A stretch of DNA of 64,000 nucleotides from Azolla caroliniana (taxonomy: Eukaryota; Polypodiophyta), in NCBI GenBank assembly GCA_043228905.1, contig JBHGNT010000020.1, positions 10,974,001 through 11,038,000 on the forward strand, given 5' to 3'. Of this stretch, positions 22,290 through 32,758 are shown one piece after another. Position 1 is the first letter of the stretch. The number at the start of each line of letters is the position of its first letter. The notes below the pieces were generated by a model, which made no database searches, had not been told where the DNA came from, and saw only the letters and a list, made by a program, of their open reading frames with translations. A program made the translations under genes and the position numbers.

Positions 22290-25200
22290 TTATTTCCACC
22301 CAAGCCTCTCGAAAAGAAGTGGGAGGTCAAAGGGTTTTGATGTGGGTGTGACCCGTGGTCCCAATGTAGAGAGTGCCCTACCCATGGCTTCTAGGCGATG
22401 TAGCTCACATTCCCTTATTTTCATTATTGCTTCTACACCACGTCGAGTTGCTTTGAAACCCGGCACTCGAGGACATCTGGTTCTTCTTTGGTTTTCTGCC
22501 TCATCAAGGGAAAGGCCGAGTGGTGCAGGTGTGTCGACATTCGTTGTCTCCCCCTGTTCTAGAAAAACTTCATTTATTATGTCATGTTGGTGAACATTAG
22601 CAACATTTTGTAACGTATTCTCTCTGCGTTGTTTTAGCTCTAGAATGTATTTGCCCAATTTCTTTATATCTAGAGTATCTAATAGTTTGGGGAGGGTGGG
22701 AGAGGAACCAAGTATGTCTTGGTATTTTGCCCTTATCTCAGCGTAGGTTGGACACTTGCATGTAAAGTGATACTCATCCTCTATCTCTATGTGGCATAAC
22801 CTACATTGGGGGTAACGTGAACTCAATCCTAATAATGGCATGTGGTACTGTCGATTTGCTTCGAAGTTGACGTGATAACATCATCACCAATGGTCTCTCT
22901 AATTGCGTCCACATGAAAGATGGTAATCCTGGAGCCCAAACCGTTGATGCATACATGAGGGAGGGGGTCACTAATGAGTCAAATAGCCACCCTTTAGTCC
23001 ATGGCTCTTGAAAGTATGCTTGGTGGCATTGTCTCTCAAGTAGTGAGAGGGATACAAGTCCTCTCATAAGTCTATCCTTCATTGTCTGTGTCATCGAAAA
23101 TTTACCAAAGCAGGCACTGAAAGTGACTCCGAGATAGACATATGATCCAACCACCTCAACTGGGCTATGGGAGATAGTTAGGTGACACTTAGCTCTAACT
23201 TGGGCCGATGTGTGGAAGATGAGGACTTTAGTTTTCCCTAGATTCACTACCAATCCTCGTTGTGCACAAAAGTCATCTAAGGCATTAAGGTGCCTTTATA
23301 GGTCATGTTCGGATTCAGAGAGCAAAACTATGTCATCTGCATAGAGCAAGATACAAACCTGCGTATCCCCAAGGACTACTATGTGGCCTCCCTTATGAGC
23401 AATAAAATCTGTGATCTCATCAATGTAGATCCCAAAAAGTGTCAGTGATAGGGGGCAACCTTGTTTTACATCAATAGTGGTAGTGAAACAATTAGATAGG
23501 CCACCTGGGCATCGGACACACCTAGACACCTGTTCATATAGTGCGTAGATGGCCCAGACCATATCATCTGGTATCCTAAAGCTTTTAAGCCTATCAAACA
23601 ACCGCTCTCTAGGGACTGTGTCAAAGGTTTTGCGGAAGTCCACAAAACATCTATATAATTTCTTCTTGCGAGTCTTAGTTTGGTCAATTAAGAATCTAAG
23701 TGGGAATATATGATCAATAGTGGAGAAGGCTCGTCTAAAGCCAGCCTGTTCAAGTGCACGAAGATTTAGGGTCTCCATATAATCCCTAAGCTCTGCTTCC
23801 ATTACTGCACCATATAATTTAGCAAGTGTATGACCTATCATAATGGTCCTATATGTATTTGGGTCCATGGGGTTCCCCCCTTTATGTATGGGGACCATTG
23901 TGTTCATAGTCCATTGTGGTGGAAAACCCTCCGCAAGGGCACAATTGAAGATTAGAGTTAGCAAGGGAGCTAGGCACTCTCTCGCATATATAATGTGTTC
24001 TGCTCGTAATCTTGTGTGGTCCATGGACTTCCTATGTTTTAATTTCTTTATGACCTTCGCGACCCTAGAGGTCGTGAAAAGTGTCCCCGTGGTAGGCCGG
24101 GGTGTGGAAGGCATTGGAATGGGTGGTTGGTTTGGGATTTGGTAAAGTCTCTCTGTATATATGTGTGCCAGGTTTCGGGATCTTCAATGGGTGTTTGAGG
24201 TCTTGGCTCTCGGAGTCTCTTCCATGCTGTGACGCAATCACTACTCATAAGCATATGGTAGAGTTCCCAATATTGGGATGCCTCCCACGCTCGTCTCTTA
24301 TGACATGTCATCTTGCGCATTTCTTTGCGAGCTTGTATTGAGTTAATGCTACCACTGAGTTGTGATATTGTAAGTTGTCTATGTAAGTCCCTACAATCCT
24401 CATCATACCATTTATTTTGTGGCATAGATTCTGATCTACCTTGATTTGAGTGTTTTGTGTATGGGAAATTGCTAACTGTAGCGGAGTGAAGGATGTGTGT
24501 GAGTTTCGTACTAAGGCTTTCTAAAGGTAGGGAGGGATCAAGGGAGGAGAGATGGGCCTGAACATGTCGAGAGTATATGTCAGAGAGCTCATGTGTGAAA
24601 TGTATTGTGGTGTGATGGCGTGGTTGACTAGAGTTGGTGACCTTACAGATATCACATTTTAGCTCAATGTATAAGAAACTATGGTTTGCGCCAATAGGGC
24701 ATGGGGCCACCTGGAAAGAGTTAATCATGTGGGTAGCTTTAGGGCGTCCTATTAGATAATCAATTGTGCTTTCCCCTCCTCCATGTGGGAAACATGTGAG
24801 CTCTTCCGAGCCTGGCCACTTGGCTAAACCATTATATATGACCATCCGGTGCCGACTGCCGAGTTCGAGCAAATGATGGCCAAAGCTTGTGGCGTCCGCA
24901 CCTTGATCCTTTGAACTACATGTGGTGCCTATGTCTAAAGGATCGACATTTACCATTTCTAGGTTTCTATTCATCTGAAATATTGTGCATTGTCGAGATT
25001 GGGTTCTCGCATTCAACTCTCCTACAAGGAATACTTCTCCTTGGGAAGAATATTGGATTATGTCATCCAATAGAGGTTCGTATGGGGAAGGCCCATGTGG
25101 CATTCCTTCATCGACTAATCTCGCCAAGCCAACAATATTATAGCGGGATCCTTTTGGGGGAAAGTAACAAATGGCGAAAAATATTGCCCGGTCCTTGCTT

Positions 25201-25520
25201 GTGGAGACTTTCACCCACATAAAACGAGCTTCTGGGTTTGTTCTCAGTATTTCTATCCTATTATGTAGCTCTCTTCGAAACAATATCACGACACCTCCAG
25301 ATCCCCTGGTAGTGTGTCGACGTGAGGTTTGTCTAAAAGTGGACTCCCAACGGAATCCTTCGACTCGTGGGAGTCCTCTATTTGGGCTCTGGTGTGTTTC
25401 TACCAAGAAAAGTATATCTGATAGCTTTAATATCTCCTCTAGGAAACCGGGGTGTGTCCAGAGTGCACTGTTACAATTCCATAAGGTCATCCTAAGTGTA
25501 TTTTCTGTCACGTGGGCCAC
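22290..25520 (-). pseudogene. LINE ORF2: endonuclease and reverse transcriptase
   Basis: The frame 25520-24048 encodes an exonuclease-endonuclease-phosphatase domain: TLWNCNSALW (the N of the start motif), FLVETHQSP (catalytic Glu), GSGGVVILFR, AICYFPPKGS, VGELNA (GDFN-like) and an NHSFLYIEL tail (SDH-like). The RT frame 24114-23296 has KHRKSMDHTRLRAEHI, the FVDFRKTFDTVPRE block, VKQGCPLSLTLFGIY and the catalytic YADD (complement of 23332-23343). 23253-22801 continues RT/thumb (VVNLGKTKVL, YLGVTFS), and 22841-22290 has a C-terminal C-x2-C...H-x4-C motif (CRLCHIEIEDEYHFTCKC). Breaks: a frameshift near 24050-24110, TAA at 23296-23298 (a Gln codon would fit), and a frameshift near 22830. No RNase H was seen. 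Confidence 0.88.
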
Positions 25521-25526
25521 ACACCG

Positions 25527-25886
25527 TCAATTAGTAGTGCGATCATTTATGATCACTCGCCCGTCTTGGTAAAAGACGCGATGCCCTTCTTTAAGAGCTT
25601 GTAAAACTCGTGGCATACAACTCTTGCGATGCTCAATTTGCATTTTAGTGAGGTCTTCATTGAGATAGATAGGGTCCCCACCCAATCCTCGAAGAATTGG
25701 TCTCTTCTTAAAGAAAGTGATTCTAGAGTCTAAGTCTTTAAATTGAAGGACTAAGGCTCTCTTCCTAGTTGTGTCACGTCTGGCCCTCCAGGCTTTGGTG
25801 ACAGGTAGGGCCTCTGTGTACCCTAACATTTTCCCAAGTGTATGTGCATCCTCGTCTGGGGATGCAACTTCCTTGAGCCTAGTGAC
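25527..25886 (-). pseudogene. LINE ORF1, C-terminal part
   Basis: The minus frame contains KRALVLQFKDLDSRITFFKK, GGDPIYLNEDLTKMQIEHRK and GHRVFYQDGRVIIND. This resembles the C-terminal half of L1-type ORF1 (RRM followed by a basic domain with 'IYLNEDLT...' and 'DGRVII'). It ends 7 bp before ORF2. Upstream it runs without a stop to 25886, then meets the ACGT duplication and the gypsy LTR. Joined at the duplication, the reading frame continues directly into 30719-31167. Confidence 0.78.
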
Positions 25887-25890
25887 ACGT

Positions 25891-26555
25891 CGTCATGATG
25901 TGGCATGTCTAGTGCGAGAAAAAGTCAAAAATTGAGGATCCACACACATTTCACGAATACTTGTAAAAATGAAAATAAATAAACCTAGGTCACAATGGCA
26001 TTGAGTGCATGTAGAGGGTTGCAAGTAGGATTTGAACCTTGCACCTCTAAGATAAGAAGCAATTACCTTACCACTAAAGCTACTACTAAGTGCTTTAGAT
26101 GTTCTATATTTCTTTCTCATATTCAGTATTCCGTAGGAAACAAACGTACAAAACCGTGTACACAAAACCACGGTTTTAAGCCCATGGTTTTCTACATGTC
26201 ACAAAGCAAAATTGTGTGCATAGAAACTTTGGCTCCAAGCCCATGGTTTTGTGCATGGACAAACCTATAAAACCCCTGGTACAGCTTGTGTAAAGAGGGG
26301 GACTCAATATGATATGACCATCATTATCACCTTCAATAATATAAGCTTCTATTTCTTCTTCTTCGCATCTATCTTGTAATTATTTATCTACTTCTCAAGT
26401 GTACAATCTTCAATCTTCTCAAGTGTAATAGGTCTTCCTCCAATCTTACATTCACATCGTCCTCTTCTCAATACCTTGACGGACATCCTCCTTTCTTGGT
26501 AGACCCTGGTGGTCCCACTCAAGCGAAGCATGCTCGCACGCGCATCTTCGCGACA
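25891..26555 (+). repeat. Gypsy-N 5' LTR
   Basis: Starts CGTCATGATG (the other copy starts TGTCATGATG) and ends CTTCGCGACA. AACCTATAAAACCCC near 26262-26276 is a plausible TATA box. It contains an antisense tRNA-like segment (26021-26088). It differs from the right LTR by several substitutions, clustered near 26490-26530. Confidence 0.85.
26021..26088 (-). other. tRNA-like segment inside gypsy LTR (antisense)
   Basis: The complement contains TAGCTTTAGTGGTAAGG (D-arm/box A-like) and GCAAGGTTCAAATCC (T-arm/box B-like), with a potential AAGG..CCT stem around a 7-nt loop. The spacing is tRNA-like. It is a tRNA-derived insertion or SINE head carried by the LTR, not a functional tRNA gene: acceptor pairing and a clear anticodon arm are missing. 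Confidence 0.6.
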
Positions 26556-26593
26556 TTTTTTGGTGAACCCGACGTGAAGAGCAGTAGGGGAGG

Positions 26594-28288
26594 ATGAAGA
26601 TGGACGAGGAATATCTAATGAAGGCAATGTCAAAGATGATGATGGAGTTTTCAAGAGAAGGGAAAACACGAGAGGCAGCCCAACAAGCCGTCGAAAGCAT
26701 GATCAAGCGAGTCGGGTTTTTCGATGGAGGCAAAGTCCAAATATTTCTAAAGGCCTACAATGCCGAAATGGATTCAAGGGGAGTGGAGGAAGCAATGAGG
26801 CTAGAGTACTTTTGTCGAGTGGTGGCCGAACCGATCTTCGAAGAGATTAAAGAGATTCAAAAAAATCACGATTCGTGGGTGTCCTTCAAAGAAGCTTTAC
26901 AAGAGTCATATGGTTATGAAGAACAAAAGGGACAAGGTCTGTATGAGTTTCACGAATGGGTGTCATCGAGAAAGACCCACCAGAGTGCTATGCATGCATT
27001 CGTTGAGTTTGAGTAACGCTTCGCTCAACTCTTGGACCAAGATCGAAGATTGGTGGGGGTGAATAAAGTTCTGTTGTTTGTAAAGTCAATCGATCGGAAT
27101 GAAAGGAAGGCCATTGGAATCCAACTTGAGGATGACAATGGTGAAAATGGCCTCACTGAGGATTGGGCCAAAGTGGAAAGGGTATGCCGACAACACAATA
27201 AGAGGGAGATGAGATTCTCATCGACAACAACACGACCCACAAGGGATGTTCAAAGGAGAATGGGATGTGGCAATAAAAACCCACCGAAGGAAGAAAGCTC
27301 GAAGAGGGAAGCTTCGACAGAACTCAACATAGAAGCCTTGATGAGAGAGGCATTCATGAACTTAAAGGCACAAGTCGAGGTTGAAGAGAAGCTGAAAACA
27401 AAACCGAGGAAAATGGTGATCGACGAAGAGGAGACCTCCCAACAAATGCAGACTAATGATGTGGCCAATACGAAGGCCCAAGTTCGGTATGACAGTACCA
27501 TGGGAGAATGTGTGAAACAATCCACCTTCTTGACTTATGGAGGAACGATGGTCAAGAAAAAGGCCAAAGACTCAAGAGCGGGAAATGCTGCTTTAAGAGT
27601 GGACGAGCATTTCGGAACACATGTTGTGTCCGAAATATCGAGTAATGAAGGTGCAAGCATGAGGGAAGCTTGCGTGATCAAGGGATGTAAAGAGTGCGAG
27701 GTCGACGTGATTGAGGCGGTAGCCACGAGGAACGACATCGAGTCGTAGATGGCTAAGGAAGAGTCCATGGCGAATGACCGTGTCGAGACTTTCCCAACAC
27801 TTGATCTAGAGACTTGGGCAATTGCGTCTGAGAGCCAACATGAGACCCAAGAGACGGAAAGTGGTGGGGAAGAAAATATTGAAGACAATGCGAATAACAA
27901 CATTGAGCGAAAGATGGCTACGAATGAGAAGACGGTGACCGATGGTGTCGAGGTTCTCCCCACAATTGTTCCTGAGACTTCGGTTGTGCCCGAGTGTCAA
28001 CGTGAGACCGGAGAGACGGAAGGTGGCGGTTGGAAATCGAAGGACCGAAACGACGATGAGGAGGATGGCCATAGACGAAGGAATCCCTCCACACCAATTC
28101 TGGAGACTTCGGCAGTTGTGCCCGAGAGCGAACATAAGATCGGAGAGATGGAAGGTGGCGGCGAGGAGATGAGGGTCGAAGCTAGCGCATACGAAGGAAC
28201 AGTGGCCAACAAGGACGCCAAAAACAAAGCTACAATAGAGATAGCGGCAAGAAAGGAAGAACCGGAATACAATCCGGATGGAAGATGA
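26594..28288 (+). pseudogene. Gypsy-N gag-like polyprotein, two in-frame stops
   Basis: One plus-strand frame starts MKMDEEYLMKAMSKMMMEFS. The first 140 codons show a plant gag-like helical domain (RVGFFDGGKVQIFLKAYNAE, SWVSFKEALQESYG, LYEFHEWVSSRK). Stop TAA at 27014-27016 interrupts EFE-stop-RFAQLLDQDRRLVG, where gag proteins usually have a Gln/Arg-rich run. A second stop, TAG, is at 27746-27748. The remaining C-terminal part to 28288 is acidic and repetitive (ETxxxVPExxxxTGEMEGGG units at about 27960-28150). No zinc knuckle or enzymatic domain is visible. 28289-28875 adds another open stretch without a domain. Confidence 0.72.
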
Positions 28289-28865
28289 CGCGGTTGGTAT
28301 TCCGACCCGAACGGAAGCCGAACCAAACGAGAGTTGATCAACCAGGCCCGACCCAACCGAAAAAAACCGGATGGAAACTGACCCGGACGAAAATCGATCG
28401 TCTGAGTCCGATTCAGCCGAATGCGAATCCGGACGAAGGCCAACCAAGCCAGAAGCTGATTGGTCAAGACAAACAGAAGTTGAATCGTCCTGGACGGAGG
28501 TCGAAGCAGACGAGCCGTGACACCCGGTCGAGGCTAGTGAGCATAAGGAAAGGCAAGCATGAGACGAGAAATGATGATAAAGGAAAGTTAGGTGACCAAG
28601 GAGATGGCCGAGATGAAGGTGGCACATGCACGAGGCATGAAGCGTTATGCTCGGGAGGAGCAAAGGGAGCCATGACAACTAGACATGGCAATAAAAAAGG
28701 TGAGCGAATTATATGGTGGATCGGATGGCAACGACAGTTCAAAGTAGACGACAAAAAGACAGTGCAGGCGAGGCGTAAGAAAGGAGGAAATCAAACACCA
28801 ACCACCTTTGACCCTTCCACATCACTGTTTTCTTCTTGGCACATACCGGAGGATGTGCGGTTTGG
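28289..28865 (+). other. Gypsy-N interior without pol
   Basis: This is where pol would lie. There is only low-complexity basic/acidic coding-like sequence (PNQTRVDQPGPTQPKK type) in shifting frames. The last 50 bases (CTTCTTGGCACATACCGGAG...) match the gypsy remnant at 58797-58840 on the other strand. Confidence 0.55.
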
Positions 28866-28875
28866 TGGGGGTGGA
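28866..28875 (+). other. Gypsy-N polypurine tract
   Basis: GGGGGTGGA precedes the LTR start TGTCATGA. The same GTGCGGTTTGGTGGGGGTGG occurs on the minus strand at about 58788-58808. Confidence 0.65.
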
Positions 28876-29539
28876 TGTCATGATGTGGTATGTCTAGTGC
28901 GAGAAAAAGTCAAAAATTGAGGATCCACACACATTTCACGAATACTTGTAAAAATGAAAATAAATAAACCTAAGTCACAATGGCATTGAGTGCATGTAGA
29001 GGGTTGCAAGTAGGATTTGAACCTTGCACCTCTAAGATAAGAAGCAATTACCTTACCACTAAAGCTACTACTAAGTGCTTTAGATGTTCTATATTTCTTT
29101 CTCATATTCAGTATTCCGTAGGAAACAAACGTACAAAACCGTGTACACAAAACCACGGTTTTAAGCCCATGGTTTTCTACATGTCACAAAATAAAATTGT
29201 GTGCATAGAAACTTTGGCTCCAAGCCCATGGTTTTGTGCATGGACAAACCTATAAAACCCCTAGTATAGCTTGTGTAAAGAGGGGGACTCAATATGATAT
29301 GACCATCATTATCACCTTCAATAATATAAGCTTCTATTTCTTCTTCTTCGCATCTATCTTGTAATTATTTATCTACTTCTCAAGTGTACAATCTTCAATC
29401 TTCTCAAGTGTAATAGGTCTTCCTCCAATCTTACATTCACATCGTCCTCTTCTCAATACCTTGACAGACATCCTCCTTGGTCCAAGACCTCGGTGGTCCC
29501 GCTCAAGCGAAGCACGCTCGCACGCGCATCTTCGCGACA
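28876..29539 (+). repeat. Gypsy-N 3' LTR
   Basis: Pairs with 25891-26555 and keeps the TGTCATGATG start. The antisense tRNA-like segment recurs at 29005-29073. Confidence 0.85.
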
Positions 29540-29543
29540 ACGT

Positions 29544-30714
29544 TGTTGTGAAGATTTTTGGCAATGGTGTGAAAATCACATAAAACGTACAAAATCGAGT
29601 ATGAATCACATAAAACAATAATAGTGAAGATAACATTTTAAATAAGTTTAATATCTAAGTACAAAATGATGGAGGCCTTCAAGAGCTTTCGAATGCACTT
29701 TATTACACGAGAAACAGACAACTAGATGTCAAGATATGAGGGTATAAAGTTTGTGAAAGGAAAAGAGAAAAATGTGAGATATCCCACATAGGTACGACAA
29801 ATACGGCTCTCATCATATATAACGTAGAGCAAAAGCTATTATCTATGTGTCTATGTGTGGAGCATAGAGAGTTCAAGGTAACTTGAACTAAGAGTGGAGG
29901 TGGCCTAGCCACTCGTAAAGGTTTTGGCCGACCAAAACCGGACCGGAGATGGAGCCAGTGATCCGGCGGCAACCAGCAAAGCGATGGTGGCACACCGGCA
30001 ACCAGTGATCCAGCGGAGCCGGCGAGCCGGTGAAACCGACATCCGGCGGCAACCACCGGTAGCCGGCGACGGCAATTGGCGAAGGCGGCAGCATCCGACG
30101 CCGACTAACCGGCGACTAGATAAATAAATATATAAATATATATATACATATAAAAGGAGGACAAGTAAGGATTCAAACCTTGCACCTCCAAGTTAGGAGT
30201 CAATTGGCTTACCACTAAGCCAAGATACTTAGTTAAAATTATATTTCTATCATTGTACTTTTACATATAAATTCTCATACATGAGAGCTAAAATGAGTGA
30301 CATGGTTATCATGCACCACATGTAATACATGAGCGCCAAATGGCAAACATGCATTTTATGCATGTCTTGAACCCTCAAATGCATGAGGGCATCTATAAAA
30401 GAGGGAATGAAAAAGATCAATGGGGGGATTTTCTTGGGGAAAAAAAAAACTTTGTATTTTAAATCAAAATTAATATTAAGAAGAAAATTTGTTATCCTTT
30501 TGATGATATACCTTGTTCTTGAAGTCTAAAGTCAAGAGTTCTTAATCTCTCTCTCAATCTAAAATCAAGCGTTCTATCTTATCTCAATCTCTCTCTCTTT
30601 CAATCTATCTTAATTCCTTTCCCGCTAAAGCTTGTGCAAACTTTGAGTCCTTCCGGTCCAGAACCCCGACGGTTCTGCCTCACGATCTGCGCCTAGTGAC
30701 AGATCTTCACGACA
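29544..30714 (+). repeat. Probable solo LTR of a related gypsy family
   Basis: Starts TGTTGTGAAGATTTTTGGCA and ends CTTCACGACA, with ACGT on both sides (29540-29543, 30715-30718). The start resembles the gypsy LTR end at 58786-58744 (minus), and the end resembles the Gypsy-N LTR end. GC-rich CCGG-containing sequence fills 29930-30117. An antisense tRNA-like segment lies at 30165-30232. CTATAAAAGAGGG near 30391-30403 looks like a TATA box. No interior or second LTR is present, so it is read as a solo LTR. At 1,171 bp it is long, and it might be two fused pieces. Confidence 0.6.
30165..30232 (-). other. tRNA-like segment inside the solo LTR (antisense)
   Basis: The complement reads CTTGGCTTAGTGGTAAGCC (D-arm-like, box A) then GCAAGGTTTGAATCC (T-arm-like, box B; CAAGG-TTTGAAT-CCTTA fold). 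It parallels 26021-26088 in another LTR type, with the same orientation. Confidence 0.62.
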
Positions 30715-30718
30715 ACGT

Positions 30719-31167
30719 ACATTTAAGCGTCGGGCCTGATGCATTTTCTCTTCTTCAAGGGTGGTATTAACAATATTTTCATCCTTTATTTCTTTTTTAA
30801 TGTTTCTTTTAACCACGTCTACCTAACCCGTTTTAGCTAACTCTATGTTATTTTTAACTTCCTCTTTAACTTTTTTAATCTCGTCCTTTATATCCTCTAT
30901 GGAGGATATTTCACCATCCTCTCGAGATACCTCGATGTCATTAAGTTGTTTTTTAAGGTTGGTGTTTTCCACTTTAAGTTTTTCTATTTCGGCCTTGAGG
31001 GCATCTTTTTCCTCTCTATCTTTTTTCTTGTGGGTTTCGGTGTCTTTCGCCCATTTTTTCATATCCATCTCTATTTTTGTTAAACGGTTAAACATATCTA
31101 AAAAATCTTCTTTACTTATAGCCTCGTCTTGTATATCCTTATGTTCCTTAGCTCGTTTAGATGTCAT
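30719..31167 (-). pseudogene. LINE ORF1, N-terminal coiled-coil part
   Basis: The minus frame starts MTSKRAKEHKDIQDEAISKE. A strongly charged heptad-like coiled coil follows (KKDREEKDALKAEIEKLKVE, NTNLKKQLNDIEVS), as expected for the oligomerising N-terminus of an L1-type ORF1. A TAG at 30823-30825 interrupts it; the frame continues (VDVVKRNIKKEIKDE...) to the ACGT duplication at 30715-30718. The frame is then in register with 25886-25527 across the inserted LTR elements. Confidence 0.72.
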
Positions 31168-31585
31168 TGTGGTGTCAACAAGAAAAAGATAAAATAAATG
31201 GGTGTGAGATTTAGCCCGAGTTTGTGTGTATGTCGCAGTCACATCGGCATTTCGTCGGTTTGTATGAAGCACACTACGAGCACACCAAACCACGGGATGT
31301 CCAATGATGCGCACTTCACAATGGCAAGAACGGAGTAGACGGCGACGGACACAAACGATAGCGTTGCAGTAGACGACAGTAGGCGACACCGCACGACCAC
31401 AAATGATGGCGCGACAACGAACTGTTGTGTCGTTGTCGTTATCACAAACGGGGCGACGGACGACGATGGACGGCGACATAAGACAACAAATGGTTGTGCA
31501 GCAGACGACGGCAAGCGACACCGCACGACAACAGATGATGGCGTGGCAACAGACTGTTGTGTCGTCATTATCACAACGGCTAGAG
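31168..31585 (-). promoter_or_regulatory. LINE 5' leader with tandem monomers
   Basis: About 31368-31453 and 31499-31580 are two diverged copies of one unit at about 131-bp spacing (GACGACAG..GGCGACACCGCACGAC...GGCG..GCAAC..ACTGTTGTGTCGT). Such monomers before ORF1 recall the promoter-bearing 5' UTRs of L1 elements. The promoter role is an inference. Confidence 0.5.
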
Positions 31586-31589
31586 AGAG

Positions 31590-31881
31590 AGAGAACACAT
31601 AATTATACAGAAAAACAGAAAATTGTATTAACAAGAGAAATAATACAACCAACACTTACAAAGAGGAGGTGCTCATATAGTCAGTCACCTTCTCTCTATG
31701 TTCTATCACTACAACCACCACTTGCAAAAGAGGTGGAGACTTACCAATCTACTAAATATGTGTCATAGAACCTTAAAGTTCTGTGACACACTAGTTACTA
31801 TACTAGGAGGTGGGGTGTTCACACACTTGAGTATACTAATGTGTGTTCCCACACTAGGGAAGTTGAGTTTGATTCGCAACA
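31590..31881 (-). repeat. LTR-like sequence (family shared with 58037)
   Basis: In minus orientation it starts TGTTGCGAATCAAACTCAAC and ends in a CT-rich run. The copy at 58037 starts TGTTGAGAATCAAACTCATC. Both have an AT-rich middle and a CT-run end, like small copia LTRs. No internal region is attached; probably solo LTRs or fragments. Confidence 0.5.
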
Positions 31882-31904
31882 GAGTCATATAATCTTCTAC
31901 AAAT

Positions 31905-32110
31905 TCGCCAACACCAATGGAATTGGATGCAACACGTTAATGCAGACCTTTGTCAGAAGAGGAAAAGCAATGATGTCGAGCAAACTACCTATGTTTATAT
32001 TATGGTGGCCCAAGGCATATTGTAGTGAATTGTCCCCATATTCCTAGATGTCAAGTAAACCAAGTTGTTACTATTGATAAAGCTGAGTCTAATTCATTAG
32101 GGCTATCTAA
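31905..32110 (+). pseudogene. Possible gypsy gag zinc-knuckle remnant
   Basis: The plus frame gives LCLYYGGPRHIVVNCPHIPR, which resembles a retroviral-type CX2CX4HX4C knuckle with the second Cys changed to Tyr. The context suits a Ty3 gag C-terminus. Short and uncertain. Confidence 0.35.
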
Positions 32111-32758
32111 CAAACTTAGTGGTTGAAGCTTTTCAAACAAATTTGAGGTTCTAAGGCAATTAAAAGATGAGTTAAATGATTAAGTTGAGCTTAAATGGGA
32201 GATCTCAAAAAGTCTGCCATAAATAAGTTGCGGCAATCCACCTTTGTCTAGTCTTCGAGGTTGCAAATAATTTTGTTCTTTGGACCCAAATTTGTATGAT
32301 GTGATGAATGTGTTTGGGCGAGTCACAATTGTCACTATCTTCTCCTATTGGTTTTTATTGGTGGTGTGCATTTTGGACTTCTCCACCCACAATTGAGTAC
32401 TTAGACCCTTCTTCAATTGTTTCAACACGAGAGGTGCTTAGGGAGTCGGTCTTTGTACTCAGCTTCGTGTGAGCAGCCAAAATTTTGTGGCTCCTTTGTG
32501 CCAACCTTGGGCTTTCATGAGCATTTTCCGAGCCCACCACAAGGTTGCTTAGTCTTTCTTTCTCCCCTCTACTATTGTTCCATAGATATTGACCCACAAT
32601 TGTGTTTTCCTAGTCTTTGTTGCATTTGAGGGGTTTGGTGTATCCTTGTTTTCTCTCTTTTTGGCATCGATCGTCGTGTTGTTGTCATATGTGGGGTCAA
32701 CAATGATTTTGTTCGAGTGGTGGTCTAGAGAGCATTGTCTCGAATCGGCAACGGCTCG
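32111..32758. other. No gene recognised
   Basis: Mixed sequence with short open frames and no domains, between the transposon nest and the promoter of the first host gene. Confidence 0.4.

Larger units (their letters stand above)
25891..29539 (+). mobile_element. Gypsy-N: non-autonomous LTR element lacking pol
   Basis: Direct LTRs of about 665 bp (25891-26555, 28876-29539) flank 2.3 kb of interior. A primer-binding-like TTTTTTGGTGAACCCGACGT follows the left LTR, and the polypurine tract GGTTTGGTGGGGGTGGA precedes the right one. ACGT flanks it on both sides (25887-25890, 29540-29543). The interior encodes a gag-like protein broken by stops and no protease, RT or integrase. Its polypurine-tract region is nearly identical to that of the pol-bearing gypsy remnant at 58744-59617, suggesting mobilisation in trans by that family. 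Confidence 0.82.
22290..31167 (-). mobile_element. Non-LTR retrotransposon (LINE), split by gypsy insertions
   Basis: In minus orientation: ORF1 starts at 31167 and is interrupted at 30719/25886 by LTR elements flanked by ACGT. The rest of ORF1 ends at 25527, and 7 bp later ORF2 starts at 25520 with endonuclease, RT and a C-terminal Cys/His motif to 22290. A tandem-repeat leader precedes ORF1 (31168-31585). No clear poly(A) tail was found below 22290, so the 3' end is uncertain. ORF2 has frameshifts and a stop. Confidence 0.87.

Noticed and set aside
22342-25572. Several plus-strand frames of 80-130 codons opposite the LINE
   Set aside because: Antisense shadows of the ORF2 endonuclease/RT coding sequence.
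27806-28678. Open minus-strand frame of 290 codons opposite Gypsy-N
   Set aside because: Mirror of the plus-strand gag frame; no domain, and the element orientation is fixed by the primer site and purine tract.
30165-30232. Functional tRNA gene on the minus strand
   Set aside because: D and T arms look right, but the anticodon arm and acceptor are poor and it lies in an LTR with relatives at 26.0 and 29.0 kb.
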